64,000 bases of DNA from Parelaphostrongylus tenuis (GCA_019055375.1 JAHQIW010000141.1:593094-657093), one strand, 5' to 3'; counted from the first letter of the stretch, positions 52,863 to 64,000 are shown. Numbers and translations are program-made. The notes: generated by a model from the sequence alone, not told the origin.

Positions 52863-55800
52863 ATAAAAGTTTACAATAAAAGATTAAAATTCAACCATGC
52901 AGTGATATATGTAACACTAACAGATAAAAGATATAAGCTGTACTAGTAGATTGTACCATTCATCAAAAGCTAGACTACGTGGTTTTTTTTTGGAATCTAA
53001 TGTTTTGCTTGATTTTTGATGCCTGACGTGATTTATTTCTGTACACATCAGCAAGAGTCTATGTCAGAATTTGAGCTAAAAAACATTATTTACCGATATA
53101 AGACCACACCTTCACCATTTAATCTTGATCCTTCATTGCATTTACGTCACGCTGTCTACTTAATTGTGCATGACCTTTGTGTGCTCATTAAAGTAGGATT
53201 TGCTATCGGAGGGATTAATGACCTGAAGAAGCGCGACAGAATAGCTCATTGTGCACTTTGGGAATCTTCCTTTATAAATGAAAGGATATTCAGGAATTTA
53301 TCTCGAAAAACCAAAATACACGGTTGAGATTCTCGAAACATATCCAATCTTTGAGATTCAGAAGAATAAATATGCCGAAGCATAGAGAAGTTTGTTATAT
53401 GCAATGAGCAGCAGGTTATATATGTGAGAAGAGCTGTGGAATGCACTCAATGATGATATAGGGATTCTCAAGATACAAGCACGTAATTACAGCTGGCACA
53501 CACTATCATTTACGGGTAGAAAACATTCAGAGATTCCACATTATGCCTCATTGTTATTACGTTCATAGAGACCATGCACTATGGACAATGATTTCATGGA
53601 AAAAATACGAATAGAAAATGTCCCTGAGACTAAGTCTATTCAAAAAAGTGGGTGTTCAAGTGTGTCCCAAAATATAACTATTGAAAATGCGGACAACACC
53701 TAGTACTTGCAGATTGTGTTTTTCTAAGACTTGGATTATTCTAATGATATTGCTAAAAGCTCATATGGCCTGTATTCACAATTAGTTCTCTCAAACGCAT
53801 TTCGCTCTGTTTCTTCGAAAGTGGTACCTATAAAAATGGTTAGATTCATGTGGGGAGTTCAACGACGGATTCGAAGCGTATCATAGTCTCATTTTCTTGG
53901 TGTGCTGAAGAATTATCGAAAAACGAAAATGATTGCTCCTAATTTGTAGGATAGCAATAATAGGGCGTTCCCACGTCCTACACTACGGGAAGCACTTAAC
54001 CCACTCTTGTCGATCGAGGAAGGGTACAGTAGCCTGATATACGACACTTATGACACCGACACCGATTTATGAGCGGTAGTGTTGCGATCAGTCTATCAAT
54101 GGCTCAAGGATGAAGTAGCAAGTCAATGTAAAGCACTAATAAAAATTAGCATAGGGCATTATGCCACTAATACGTCGACTTGTTCTTACCACTTTCCTTT
54201 ATCCGTATAGCTAATCTCGTACTTCTGAATCAACCGCTTTCTAGCGAAAATAGTCGTTTTGAAGTAGTCAATTTCTTGAGCTGCGGATTTGTGGCACATA
54301 TGTAACTGTACACACAAATAGATCTTGAGAGAAAAGTAGAAGAAAAATAAATAATATGTCAATCACTGGTAAATTTGCGAGGGATTAAAGCTTAATTTTG
54401 ATCTGAACGCATTAATATCTTTGTAATGGAGAAAAAAATCATTCATTAAATAGCTTTACGGGAACAAACGCATTAAAAAGTCTAATGTTGTTTACTTACT
54501 CTATCTTTGCCACCTTATAATGAAAATGATTGAATCTAGTTCTCATTTTTATTCATCTACAATCAACAGAAATTTTAGTAGATTTAAACGCGCAGAAGAG
54601 ACCATGAACATCAAAATGGACTCAATAGTACCAGTGTGAAGTGATAGTTGAGCTATCCGAATCACTATGGTGTGAGAACGGTAAGAAAATAATGTGAGTT
54701 ATGATTTAGTTTAAATACCTAGAATCTCTTGACAACTGGATGATGAGAGCAGCCTGAGCGGGGTGAACGGCAACCTATGAAGAATGAGTACAGTGTAGAC
54801 AAAAAGGTGCGGAGTTATTACAATCACTTCCTTTGCTTCGTTTGAACGGACTGGTCATTATGACGGAGTGAAATAAAACACAAGGATCGTGAAGAAAGGT
54901 GCAGTCAACAATCTGCCAGAAAGCGGGAAAACTTCTATTCTTGGTAACAATTGGGATAAAAACTTCATCGCTCTTTTCTTATGATGAAGATATAAGACGT
55001 TTTGAGTTTTTAACTGTTCTACTCTTAAATACATGTTGTCTCGATTGGTTCTCTTCTGTTATTTGGAGACGACTGGAAGAAACGATGCCTTTCGCTGAAC
55101 AAAGACTTTCCACTGCTTTTCTGTTAATCATTCGAAGCTCAAATTTCTGGCTACTGCTCTGCTTCTCTGTCGTTTCGAAAAGTCCGTTGATAACGCTGTA
55201 GGAAGAAGAAATCTTTTGTATCTTACACACGCATATTTTTCGCAGGACAGAGCTCTTTCTTCAACTTGTGAGCAACCATTTGATAGCCTAAGTTTCGACA
55301 ACTTGAACACTGCGTTTATTTTCTCGAAATGCAGTTTCTCGCGGTGTAGCAGAAAGTAAGATTGTACTTCACATAGGCGGGCAATTTTTTTCGGCTAGTC
55401 TACGGGCTGGGCGAAGTAGAGGGGGGAGGGTGGAGAAGCGGTGAGGGGGCGTTGGCCGTGGATTCCATACACGATCGAGTGACACGATACACATGTGGAG
55501 TGCAAATTTTGTACTTTGATTCAAGATTTTTTCCAGATAAAAGTATAATTCTGATACTACAACGATTTCCTTTACACACTCATATGCTTTCCTTCCTTCT
55601 TTCCAACTGTACACATGATACAAATGAAAGCACGTGGAGAGTGTGAAACGTGATCTTATTTTGAACGCTACAGGTCTACAAAGTGGTTTTTCAAAAAAGG
55701 CCACGCAGCGCAAGGGCTAGAGATTCAACTTCTCGATTCAAAAAAAATTACTAACACCCTTATACAAAGTTCTTGCTCAGAAAAAAGGATCGTTTCTTCT

Positions 55801-58040
55801 TTCGCTGCCAGATAACAAGAAAGAAACTTTCCTTTCGTTTACGCTAGCTAGCGTTTCATCAGATTCTGCTGCCTTTAGATCGGGAAACAATCAGACTGAC
55901 GTGTACTCTGCTCAGTCAGATACTTTTATAATCTCAGCAGAAAAACTTGGAATGTAAACTGCATCATAATGGAAAAACAGGCCATACACAACACTGCTTT
56001 TCAAATAATTCCTCCATATACTGATGGAAACCACTCACGGAATTTACAAAAGTAATTAATGTGCATTCTTCTCATCAATTCATTGGAGCTATGCCGCTCC
56101 GATAGGTGCCTTACTTTTTTCCGCAGGTTTATCAAGGTGTACACAAGTCTTTCTTGTAGCGCTTGTATCAGTCATAGCTAAAGGTAAGGAGATGCTATGA
56201 TATGGGCCGCTCATGGAAAGTTATATTTTGAAAAATCTCCTACTTGGTCGTTCAAAACCTCAGTTTGTTCATCTTGCTCATTTTCGGTGACGTAGTTTGT
56301 TGCAACTATCCAGATGGCGAATTCATTAAAAGGGCAGCTATTTTTGAACCACTCGAGGTTTTGCATCTTTAATATATTACATAAGCTATAGAGTAAATGT
56401 AAGAGTTTACTAAAACACTTCTGCGCACAATAGTGTATCATTAGAAGTGAGGCTCTTATAGGTATCGAACTTTTTTCTTAGTGATATAGAATTTCATACC
56501 ACAGTCATTTGTAATCTTCTGCATATCATTTTATAAAGCAACCCGTAGATAGCGTTGTATTCTAAGAATAATATATTATCTATATACATGCACAAAAAGT
56601 CATTCAATCTCAACAACCTCTATGCATGTATCACTTTTCTCGTACAAACCTTAAGTACTACAAATCTGTATCTTCGCTAATTTGGCCAGCTCGAAGCAAG
56701 GAAGTTGTAACACAGTGGTCGGTGATGCAATGTACCAGGGAAGAAGATGATAAGCAGGGCACTGGCTCGTTTCGCTCCTTCAACACGGTAGTGTAATCAA
56801 TTTACGAAAGCATCAGAGAACGTTCTAGCTCCTCTATACCGACTTTGAGACTGCAAAGAGTACTATCTCGGCCAGCTTTGTACTCATAGAGAAGACGAAA
56901 TCCTCAGCACGGATGAAGAACACGTGAAATTTTTGAGGACCGAAGGGTGAAAAACGAAAGGTTTGATGTTAAGAAACTTTTGTGAAGGATGAATACGAAA
57001 GGACGAGTCAAATGCAGAAAAAGTTAGATTCTACACAGTACGTCATGATTATGATTTGCAGGCAGATCGCGCATAAAATGCTTTGAAGCAAGCTTTTTAC
57101 ATTTGGAATTCCTTCATTATACTTCTCACAGATCTTTTGTTGCCGGTAAGTGTTTTTTGAAAGTCGTTTTTTGTTGGATAAACAATTTTCAGCATGCTTC
57201 TAGTACTCGCTCGGAAGCTTGAATTACCGAAAACTCACAGTGTACTTGCTTTTTGCAAACACCTCACAACGCGATAGCAGTAGAAATAGAATTGCATTTT
57301 ACACGCGAATCGCATCATCGCGCGCATATTTTGCATGGGGAAAAGCTCTTTCCTAAACTGTTGGTGACCACCCGGCAGTGTATTCTCGCATTTTCAAAAG
57401 TGCACTTGCTTTCTAAGAGGCCTTTTTCACAGCGTTGAAGCACAGAAAATAATAAAATAATGAATAAAAATAATATGTGTTCTACACAGCGCGTATTTTT
57501 CACAGGACGGAGCTCTTCTTTCGGACCATCAATAAATATTTGATGGCATAAATCACGACGATTCCTACGCTTTGCTTGTTATCTTAAAGATCCTCTTATT
57601 TCGCTGCAGTAGAGAAAAGAAGTTCGAGTTTCACATGCGCTCTGCATTGGTTTTGAGCATGGGTTTGTGAGTTGCTGTGGATTGTATTCGATCGACGACC
57701 GCGCCTGCGCAATTTTTCCACTTGCCCACATGTGAGGGCGCAATTTTTATCAATGAAATTAGGATTTATCTTCGCTCTGACAAGAATCTAAGTGAAACAT
57801 GTGACCTGAGATACTCTAAGTTTCCTCTGGACGTTCATATGCCTCTCGTGTTTAGGCTTAAGCTGTTTGAGCTTAGAATTAGTAGCCGGTTATTTCGGAA
57901 ATATATAATGAAAATAGAAAGGTGGGTTCACGGAACGATAGAACGAAGTTTCTTTCTGCAGTTTTCGACACAAAGAATCAAAGTTTTCACAAAGTAGAGG
58001 AAAATTTTTGAATAATTAACAACAACATACCCTATTATGT
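52863..58040. other. no confident gene; foldback fragments and a G-rich patch
   Basis: Unassigned open frames include 103 codons (plus, 53016-53327), 100 codons (plus, 54899-55201), 114 codons (minus, 55369-55713) and 106 codons (plus, 57677-57997); none shows a motif I know. The regions 54960-55800 and 57130-57720 carry fragments of the long foldback family (CATTTGATAGCCTAAGTTTC near 55269; AAATTACTAACACCC near 55745). The minus frame at 55369 lies in that repeat. Confidence 0.4.
55396..55451 (+). other. G-rich patch, possible G-quadruplex
   Basis: GGGCTGGGCG, then GAGGGGGGAGGGTGG and GAGGGGGCG provide at least four runs of three or more G within about 45 bases on the plus strand, in otherwise AT-rich DNA. 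It lies inside a foldback-family fragment. Confidence 0.5.
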
Positions 58041-58061
58041 TGAGTGCTCTGTAAAAACTTC

Positions 58062-58250
58062 TGCGTCAGGGCGCAACTTCGAATCCGCATTTCACCCTAT
58101 ACAAGGGTGCTTGCTCTAACTCATCGTACTACTGACGCTCATTTCGCCAGCCAGTCTTTATTCGCTACAACGCATTTGTCTCTCAGCAACCAACCCGTCA
58201 ACGGCTTGGCTTGGGTAGTTGGCATCGATATTGAACCCAGCCACGCTGAC
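58062..58250 (-). repeat. tRNA-derived repeat, longer subtype
   Basis: On the minus strand: the A-box half is diverged (GAGCGTCAGTAGTACGATGA, GTTAGAGCAAGC), then GAAATGCGGATTCGAAGTTG at the B box. The upstream block (plus-strand CATCGATATTGAACCCAG back to CGCTACAACGC, 58160-58245) is shared with 49622-49715. A 113-codon plus-strand frame overlaps this repeat and is not a gene. Confidence 0.55.
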
Positions 58251-59918
58251 AGGTATTGGATGATTAAAAAATTTTTTTATTCAACCGCTTTCAGCGGTAG
58301 CATGATTATATATAACCGAAAAAACGCAGAGAGTTTACATATCATTCAACATCGTTGGGTATATAAAACATTCCACCACCGCTAAAAACGGTTAAATGAG
58401 AAGATCTGGTGAATAAGACAATCTGCAACGACAACGCACGACGCTTATGACACGCATTTTTGCATTATTCTACCGCTACAACGCCATATGAGAATCTTTA
58501 GAAAATATAAAAAATGTTCCCAGTTCTGCGTGCTTTGAGTTTTTGGATGACTACTTGAGCTTATAGTGCAAATCTTTATTTGGCAAAAAGTTCTCTTCAA
58601 GAAGCCATTTCCGATGACGAAAAAGTACCTTTCTCACAATTAAAAGTAAGGCTATAACTGTGCAGAATGTGCGTAGCTTTTTTACGTCACACGCAGGAGT
58701 TATTTACGTGCTCAAAGCAAATGGGAGTTCAGAGAGGTTCATAGATTATGCACAAAGCAAGAGTAACATAGGTTTTTTTCGACTTACAAAGAAAACCGAC
58801 ACAAAGAAAAACCGACTCATTGAGCGGAAATTGTGTTAAAAAAGAGCAAAGCGAAGGATATCGAAGCTGTCTACACGCACGAGCATTCCTTCGAAGTGCA
58901 TTAAACGTTCTTTTCAAATAAAATTCGGTTATTCTTCACAGTCTAGGAATATTTCAGCGCTTTTGTCGCGCTTTCCATGTCTCACAATCTTCTTTGCAAG
59001 CTTATAAGCTTGCGGTGCATAAATAATAACTCTTGTGTGCGAAGAAAAACCATCTACGTACATGCTTCACAGTTATAAGAGAAATCTCTGATTGCGAGAA
59101 GCAACCCGAAGATTTTCAAAATGTTAGAGTTTTGCTTTAGCCTAATTATGGTCAAAACAAAAAAAAAACACTTATTTGAAGCACTGAAGTTTGCACTGAG
59201 GGATGATATATGCATGTAGACTGTTGAAAATGTATGGGTTTCTGTATCTATATCTATGATTTTTATTTTATACTGCCTTTTACTACAGTCTCTTGCGCGG
59301 ATCTCAGTAATTCTAGCATTCGATTCGTTTCCTCACAGCCATCGCCCCAAACGTGCTCGAATATTTTGCATGTTCTTCCGACTGCTACTTGGGAATTTCG
59401 ACTTTTTCATGGATGCCATTTTTACTGATTAGGCATATCTTCATGCATATTCAGAAGAACCCGAGCTAGAGTGTTTCGTAGAGAGTCCGTTGACCGGTTG
59501 CAAGAGAGTGTTGGAGGAAGCAATTGAACTATTACGTTGTTACGTGATAGTCTGAATCACAAATCACTCGGTCACCTCACCTCCCATCCCACTTCATGTT
59601 TTATTCATACACAAATATATTTCTTTTTACATATTTATGCATTAACCATATATGTGCATTTATACATACACTGCAAAATGGCACGCAAAACATTGCTTAC
59701 GGATACGATAATAAAATCTTAATGCACTTTAAAAAATTAGGCGTCTGTGGAGACCTCTCTCTTTCGAAAAAATATATTTTATGCGCATAGGTTTCTTTTC
59801 ACAGTTTTTGTGGCAACCGGTAGCTTACGCAATGTAGATATCAAATCACGAGATATGGATATAAAATCTCAATTAGCCTCAAAAAAGCTGTTTTCTTAAT
59901 AACGTTTGTTTTGAGTGT
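58251..59918. other. no gene recognised
   Basis: AT-rich with open frames up to 64 codons. CTACAACGCCATATGAGAAT near 58490 is a fragment of the dispersed repeat also seen near 21900. Confidence 0.4.
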
Positions 59919-60000
59919 CTTCTTGAGACCACGCAAAAACTTCAATATGCCTATAATTATCTATCGAGACAAGTAAGTGGTCTGTTATGGGACTCATAGA

Positions 60001-60046
60001 GCCCAATACACGTGTGTTTCGCGCTTGATAGCCTCGTCAGTTGGGC
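60001..60046 (-). ncRNA. hammerhead ribozyme, left arm, intact core
   Basis: On the minus strand: stem I GCCCAA/TTGGGC is six perfect pairs. Core CTGACGA and GAA are intact. Stem II contains GCT/AGC with one bulged base. Stem III is extended to four pairs, ACAC-AC-GTGT, and the cleavage base is A. This is the only copy in the window whose stem III could form a stable hairpin by itself, since one CA step has been added. Confidence 0.78.
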
Positions 60047-60326
60047 AGTTCCCTTCGTCTTAGCCAATTCTCTTGGTGGGAAGCTAACTTCCTTACATAG
60101 AGTAGGCGACGATGTACTATTTACACGTGCCATCAAGTGAAAGAAATAACTGGATAGGCAATGTTTTTACGCTCGATTGCTCTCGAATGGTATTTGTGAA
60201 TTACTATACTGTATGCTACCGTATGATTTCCTTCACTTGACGACACGTGTAAGTAGTACGTCGTTTCCTGCTCTATGTAAGAGGGTTGAGTTCCCACCAG
60301 GAAGATTGGCTAAGACGAAGGGCACT

Positions 60327-60370
60327 GTCCAACTGACGAGGCTGCCAAGGCCGGAACACATGTATTGGGC
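60327..60370 (+). ncRNA. hammerhead ribozyme, right arm, one core change
   Basis: Stem I GTCCAA/TTGGGC (six pairs, one wobble), core CTGACGA, stem II GGC/GCC with a seven-base loop, stem III ACA-CA-TGT, cleavage base A. The second core strand is GGA instead of GAA, a change at a catalytic position. The stem I base differences from the left arm are partly compensatory (C to T still pairs with G). Confidence 0.65.
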
Positions 60371-60440
60371 TCCACAAGTGCCCATAAGAGGCCACATGAA
60401 TGGCTCAAAACATAATTGTCAGGCATACTGTTTTTTAAAT

Positions 60441-61127
60441 GATTTGTGATAACTTTTTGCCACAAAGGAGATTGAAATAAACTCTCTGAGAGATTTTGCA
60501 TGAGTTTATACTATCGATTCACTACAAGCACTCTGGAAGAAGAATTCGTATGCTGAAGTTGACCATCTGAAAATATGTGATTATCATGTATGAGACTTCC
60601 TTGTCATTGTGCTGAAAAACAGAGAAGATAGATCAAGACACAACGGAGAAGACTAAGAGCATAAGTCATCATCCTCGGGCAGCGATTTGAACCATTGGAT
60701 CAAAAGATTAGAGGTTTTTTTCGAAGTTTCGGAAATTGAGAAATGAAATGCATTGAGGATGCTTGGCCACACTTCGCACTTCCATATCTCAGGCTCAATA
60801 TTTGATCTGATAGAAGACTTAAAAAACAAATCAGTGAGTGTTTAGATTGCTTTTCGATCAAAAACTCGCACAAAATGTTTTTTGATGGTCTATGAAAGTG
60901 TTTAACTCAGTAGATTACATGGTGGTGGAAGGTGAAACCACCGAGTCCGGCAGCTATCGAGAATAAATATTGTATCAACAACTTTGCGTCTGCTCATCAA
61001 GGAAACAATGATCAGCCCCGAAAAAGTAAAACGAGGATTCAATTCTCGCATGAAATTCAAAGTTTTCGATGTCGCTCAGGATTATTTCACACTATATATA
61101 TATATATATATTCTCTTAGAAGGATAT
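60441..61127. other. no gene recognised; short (TA)n
   Basis: Contains a TA run at about 61093-61110, immediately before the next foldback element. Open frames are no longer than 65 codons. Confidence 0.45.
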
Positions 61128-61675
61128 GACTTGTTTTGAGCCATTAAGTCTAGTGCTATATAGGCGCCTATTTTGTCCTATTAGGACTCATCAGTTGCGC
61201 CCTCCCTCAGTTCCGTCGATCCCTTGAGGCTAAATAATCCTTCAAAGGAATCGACGCCAATTAAAAATAATAACCCCACGTCGGATGATGGTATTACTTT
61301 TTTCTTAGGCACTAGTAATCATTCGAAATTCAACGTTCTTATCGTATAGAAACTGACATATGCACTAAGAATATTTGACCATGTAGAGAAAATCATGGAG
61401 CATCAGAGAAACACAAAGAACCTAAATTTTTCTTTTGCTTTCTAAGTAGGGAAAAACCTTAGTTGAAATCTTGACACTGAACATTTAGTGATCTATCTAC
61501 TCTGCAGTGTGCGAAGGTAACATGTTCGTCGACGATTCCTCTATGTAAGTGGGTTTTGTCCTAAAAGCGGATTGGCTCATACGAAAGGCACCGTGCAACC
61601 GACAAGGTTGGAATGCCGATATAGAAGTTTTGCATTGTATAGGTGCCAATAAGAAACTTCATGGAAGGCATAAAA
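61128..61675. mobile_element. diverged hammerhead-family foldback element
   Basis: Left terminus GACTTGTTTTGAGCCATTAA (61127) then a minus-strand ribozyme-like block; right arm GCGGATTGGCTCATACGAAA (61567), GGCACCGTGCAACCGACAAG, GTGCCAATAAGAAACTTCAT (61643). The left and right arms are strongly diverged from each other. The body includes GTTCGTCGACGATTCCTCTA near 61528. Confidence 0.55.
61153..61200 (-). ncRNA. hammerhead-like fold, decayed
   Basis: On the minus strand: CTGATGA intact, stem II GTCCT/AGGAC with a three-base loop (five perfect pairs), and a twelve-base palindrome ATAGGCGCCTAT at the stem III position. The second core strand is AAAA instead of GAAA, and stem I pairs poorly. Likely inactive, but helix II and palindrome III are strikingly preserved. 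Confidence 0.5.
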
Positions 61676-62369
61676 ATCACTGTCTGATTTCACTGCGTCG
61701 AGTTTGAGATTTGTACAAAGCTCACAGCTGAAGACTGCTCTTGATAAGAAGACTGCAACAATGGTTAGGGATTTGTAGCACAATTAAAAAATGACGAAAG
61801 AGATGGCCGAATCACAAAGTCATTGCTCATATGAAGGGCTTGGTCAAACTTCCTGTTATTGTGACAGTAAAAGGAAAGCTAAATGGAGACGTTTTTAAAT
61901 GCTAAGAAAACACCGAAAAATGATTCTATACTTGTACAGAAAAATGGAAACACTGACTTTATAAATTGGTAGATTCCGCATTACCGCTATAACGAATTCT
62001 GCTTCATACTAGGCAGTGAGTACATCTGATAAGTATCCAAGCGAGTAAGGTGGCGCACTGCAGAGGACTATTCAATCATTCAATGCACTTTCTACAACGA
62101 GCACATAAAAGATGAAGTGAATGCACATTTCCGGCATGCAAGATCAGTTTTAAAAAATGTGAAAGATTTCAATTAAAAATGAGCACTATTTGGAAACAGA
62201 GCAGAGGAAAACTACATATTCAATACGGCTGAGTGATACGCGAGATCTGAAAGTCAGGCTGGAATTTGAGTTTCACCCATAGCGGAAGGCGGGGTACTAA
62301 CACCATACACCGAGGCCATTGCTCTTCTATAGTTCTTTTTGCAAAATAATGTTTGAGACCTATCTAGTA

Positions 62370-62655
62370 ATTGATATTTGAGTCAAGATGTCATATGGTC
62401 TGTCACAGGGCAAAATTATAGAGCCCGGTACACGTGCTTTGACCATAAACAGTCTCATCAGTCAGACGGTACTCTTCGCCTTTTGCCGATCCTCCTAAAG
62501 TGCTCAGTCCCCTATACTAAGAGTAGCCGACGACAAACATCCTACATCGTCCATTAAGTGAAATTATCACCGAATGGACAGTATTATAATGATAGTCACG
62601 AGATATGTTAAAATTTTGAGCGTGGCCTCAAGAAAACACTTGAAAACAGAAGGTT
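62370..62655. mobile_element. hammerhead-family element, left arm, body and right terminus
   Basis: Left arm TGATATTTGAGTCAAGATGT (62370), CATATGGTCTGTCACAGGGC, minus-strand hammerhead relic, CTTCGCCTTTTGCCGATCCT (62475), body AGAGTAGCCGACGACAAACA (62520). It then jumps to the right terminus TTTTGAGCGTGGCCTCAAGA (62614). The right ribozyme is missing. Confidence 0.65.
62423..62467 (-). ncRNA. hammerhead ribozyme, degenerate
   Basis: On the minus strand: CTGATGA intact (62461-62455), stem II GAC/GTC with an eight-base loop, and palindromic CACGTG kept. The second core strand is AAAG instead of GAAA, and stem I (GTCTGA against CCGGGC) is largely unpaired. Probably inactive. Confidence 0.5.
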
Positions 62656-63595
62656 TAAGTCTAGTCAACAACCAATCATCAATGGATTTGCTTTGGCAAT
62701 CAGAAAAAAATGGTACTGAGAAGCCAGTTAAATGTACAGTCAACATTATTAAATAAATAGTTATGACACCACTGCTGTGCTGGAAAGGCAGGAATGGAAA
62801 ATTCTTGCAGAAAAAAAGATTTTCTGCGTAGGTTTCGGAAACAAATGCTCTTCTCCACTACGAGGATTTAATTTATAGAGTGGCTTTCTCACGTTCGGGA
62901 GGAACGAAGTTGACGAGCTTGTTTAGGGCCTGCGTTAATGCCACACAAGGATTATCGTTGATAAAAACACTCACTGTTCTCCATGGAGGGCAATTTGTGC
63001 GTGAGACAATCCATTTTTATTTTCCGTTTATCAACGAAACAGTTGACTAGTTCGCATGACGAAAGACTCTCAGAAAAGAATCCAGTGGTTAAGCCTGTAA
63101 GATATAACAATGCTCGTAGGAAATATCAATCGCATAGTAAAATCTCAAAAAAGTTTGTAGCTTTTGGACATTATGTTTTGCAGGCAAAAATGTCATTCAT
63201 GATTTTCCAACTAAGTCAATATATAGTCTTGTCTGTATTTGTCAAATCCGACCCATTGACGGTTGATTGTCCTGAAGACTCCCGATACCTTATATTGCAA
63301 ACAGTGATAGCAAAGCGAGTGCCTGGGTCTTACAGTGGTCAGCACGCGCTTCCCCGACATGGGTAGAACGCGGAATTCCTAGAGCAATAATGATTTTAAA
63401 AAGCACTAACGACCGACTGGGTCGGGCTGATGAATGGTTTTGTCATGTCAGGTTGGCGACAGGTTATTTTCAAAGATGAAATATAAAGCTCTCGGATGTG
63501 ATAGTCCCTGGTGGAATAATAAGAAGAACGACCTTACCAGACATTTCTATAGGCGAGTGAATGCACATCATTTGGCTCTTATATCGAATCACATA
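62656..63595. other. no confident gene
   Basis: A 127-codon plus-strand frame (62983-63366) is the longest here; it shows no recognised motif and its 3' part (CAGTGGTCAGCACGCGCTTC, near 63335) resembles the A-box half of the tRNA-derived repeats. I do not call it a gene. Confidence 0.4.
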
Positions 63596-63893
63596 GAGCG
63601 CATGCAACACAGTGTTAGATGTGCTTCGCATCGCCCACACGAGGTCAGTGATTTGATCCTCGCGCTCATGGCTCACCAAGCCATCCATCCTCCAGGGTTG
63701 GTAAGGGTACCAGACTAGTCCCAGCTTGTCTAGGAGGATAAGCAGCACTGACTTGGTTTAGCAGAAGCCACCTCGAATCATCGTAAAGAACCTATGCATT
63801 CAATCACATCTCAAACGAAGTTAAAAATTGAAGACGAATACATGGCGCATCCCTCAGGGATTAATCAACGCCAAGAGCTTTAATCTTTTGTCC
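63596..63893 (+). repeat. tRNA-derived SINE, diverged copy
   Basis: Shares the body with 24702 and 25653: GGCTCACCAAGCCATCCATC, GGATAAGCAGCACTGAC, then ATCCCTCAGGGATTAATCAA and an oligo-T-containing tail. The A box (CATGCAACACAGTGTTAGAT) and B box (GTGATTTGATCCTCG) are mutated, so this is an older copy. An imperfect target duplication, ATCGAATCACA before and ATTGAATCACA after (ending about 63907), brackets it. Confidence 0.85.
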
Positions 63894-63963
63894 TTTATTG
63901 AATCACAGTGGTCTTAACCAATGTGTCGATAAACCGTCTGGTTCGGAGTATCGCTTCCGTCAA

Positions 63964-64000
63964 AGGTCGGGGTTGGGAGAGGATAAGGGGGGGAAAGGGG
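63964..64000 (+). other. G-rich end of window, possible G-quadruplex
   Basis: GGTCGGGGTTGGGAGAGGAT, then AAGGGGGGGAAAGGGG gives four runs of three or more G within about 35 bases at the very edge of the window, so its full extent is unknown. Confidence 0.5.

Larger units (their letters stand above)
59919..60440. mobile_element. complete two-armed hammerhead foldback element
   Basis: The most complete member. Left arm: terminus TTGAGACCACGCAAAAACTT (59941), GTGGTCTGTTATGGGACTCA, minus-strand hammerhead, CCCTTCGTCTTAGCCAATTC (60051), TACATAGAGTAGGCGACGAT (60096). Right arm in mirror order: GTACGTCGTTTCCTGCTCTA (60257), GATTGGCTAAGACGAAGGGC (60304), plus-strand hammerhead, AGTGCCCATAAGAGGCCACA (60378), then GCTCAAAACATAATTGTCAG. 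The arms are about 200 bp each around a short loop near 60180-60230. There is no open reading frame of note, so it needs outside proteins to move. Confidence 0.8.

Noticed and set aside
55369..55713. 114-codon minus-strand open frame with a proline-rich segment
   Set aside because: It lies in a foldback-family fragment, and the proline-rich part is just the reverse of a G-rich patch.
55845..55880. Hammerhead-like block (minus strand CTGATGAA with a perfect ACGCTAGCTAGCGT hairpin, then CGAAA)
   Set aside because: Three extra bases separate the stem from CGAAA, and no stem I or stem III partner is found. It may be a remnant but cannot be supported.
56755..56790. Possible hammerhead second core strand (GGAGCGAAACGAGCC on the minus strand)
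   Set aside because: No CTGANGA core is present at the expected distance.
58044..58385. 113-codon plus-strand open frame
   Set aside because: It runs antisense through a tRNA-derived repeat; no protein motif.
62983..63366. 127-codon plus-strand open frame
   Set aside because: No recognisable domain; its 3' part overlaps a tRNA-derived repeat.
63434..63748. Paired open frames of 94 and 92 codons on opposite strands
   Set aside because: Both overlap the SINE copy at 63596-63893 and encode repeat sequence.
1..64000. Reverse transcriptase or GIY-YIG nuclease of a Penelope-like element that could mobilise the hammerhead elements
   Set aside because: I looked among the open frames for reverse transcriptase or nuclease motifs and saw none; an autonomous partner is not in this window.
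1..64000. CRISPR arrays, bacterial operons, rRNA genes
   Set aside because: The sequence is spliced and eukaryotic with dispersed repeats; no regularly spaced repeats or rRNA-like segments were seen.

Overview
This 64 kb window is eukaryotic, repeat-dense and gene-poor. It looks like a parasitic clade V (strongylid, hookworm-like) nematode. The base composition is AT-rich, introns reach several kilobases, and splice acceptors are of the TTTTAG/TTATAG type. There are decayed Tc1/mariner copies, tRNA-derived SINEs and many foldback repeats. The species assignment is inference from sequence style and from one conserved gene; nothing in the window proves it.

Genes. Only one gene is convincingly recognisable: a three-exon, 83-residue single-LIM-domain protein of the CRIP (cysteine-rich protein 1) family on the + strand (18152-23983). 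Its introns are about 1.1 and 4.5 kb and carry repeats, including a hammerhead-type foldback and a mariner relic in the second intron. Three other short stretches (8112-8219, 12503-12601, 31943-32039) look weakly exon-like but match no family I recognise. The remaining open frames are short and most overlap repeats.

Mobile elements. (1) A nearly complete but dead Tc1/mariner element with terminal inverted repeats and flanking TA (50801-52054). (2) Two more mariner relics (22140-22735 and 45241-45525). (3) A tRNA-derived SINE family: three long copies (24702, 25653, 63596), two with clear target-site duplications, plus 3' tails at 11147 and 19118. (4) Short tRNA-headed repeats at 2390, 3727, 13790, 29089, 41036, 49505 and 58062. 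(5) A long foldback family (25080-26720, 34105-34985, 46340-47115, and pieces near 55000 and 57200).

Most interesting content. About ten loci carry a family of inverted-repeat elements whose arms contain hammerhead self-cleaving ribozymes with minimal, palindromic stem III. The best motifs are at 6199-6242 (+), 38663-38705 (-), 52705-52748 (+) and 60001-60046 (-); a dozen decayed relatives surround them. Several elements hold two ribozymes in opposite orientation, one per arm. A second, different hammerhead lineage is at 33511-33555 (-) and 48668-48838. The minimal ribozyme form is known from Penelope-like retroelements and retrozymes. No reverse transcriptase is visible here, so these copies are non-autonomous.
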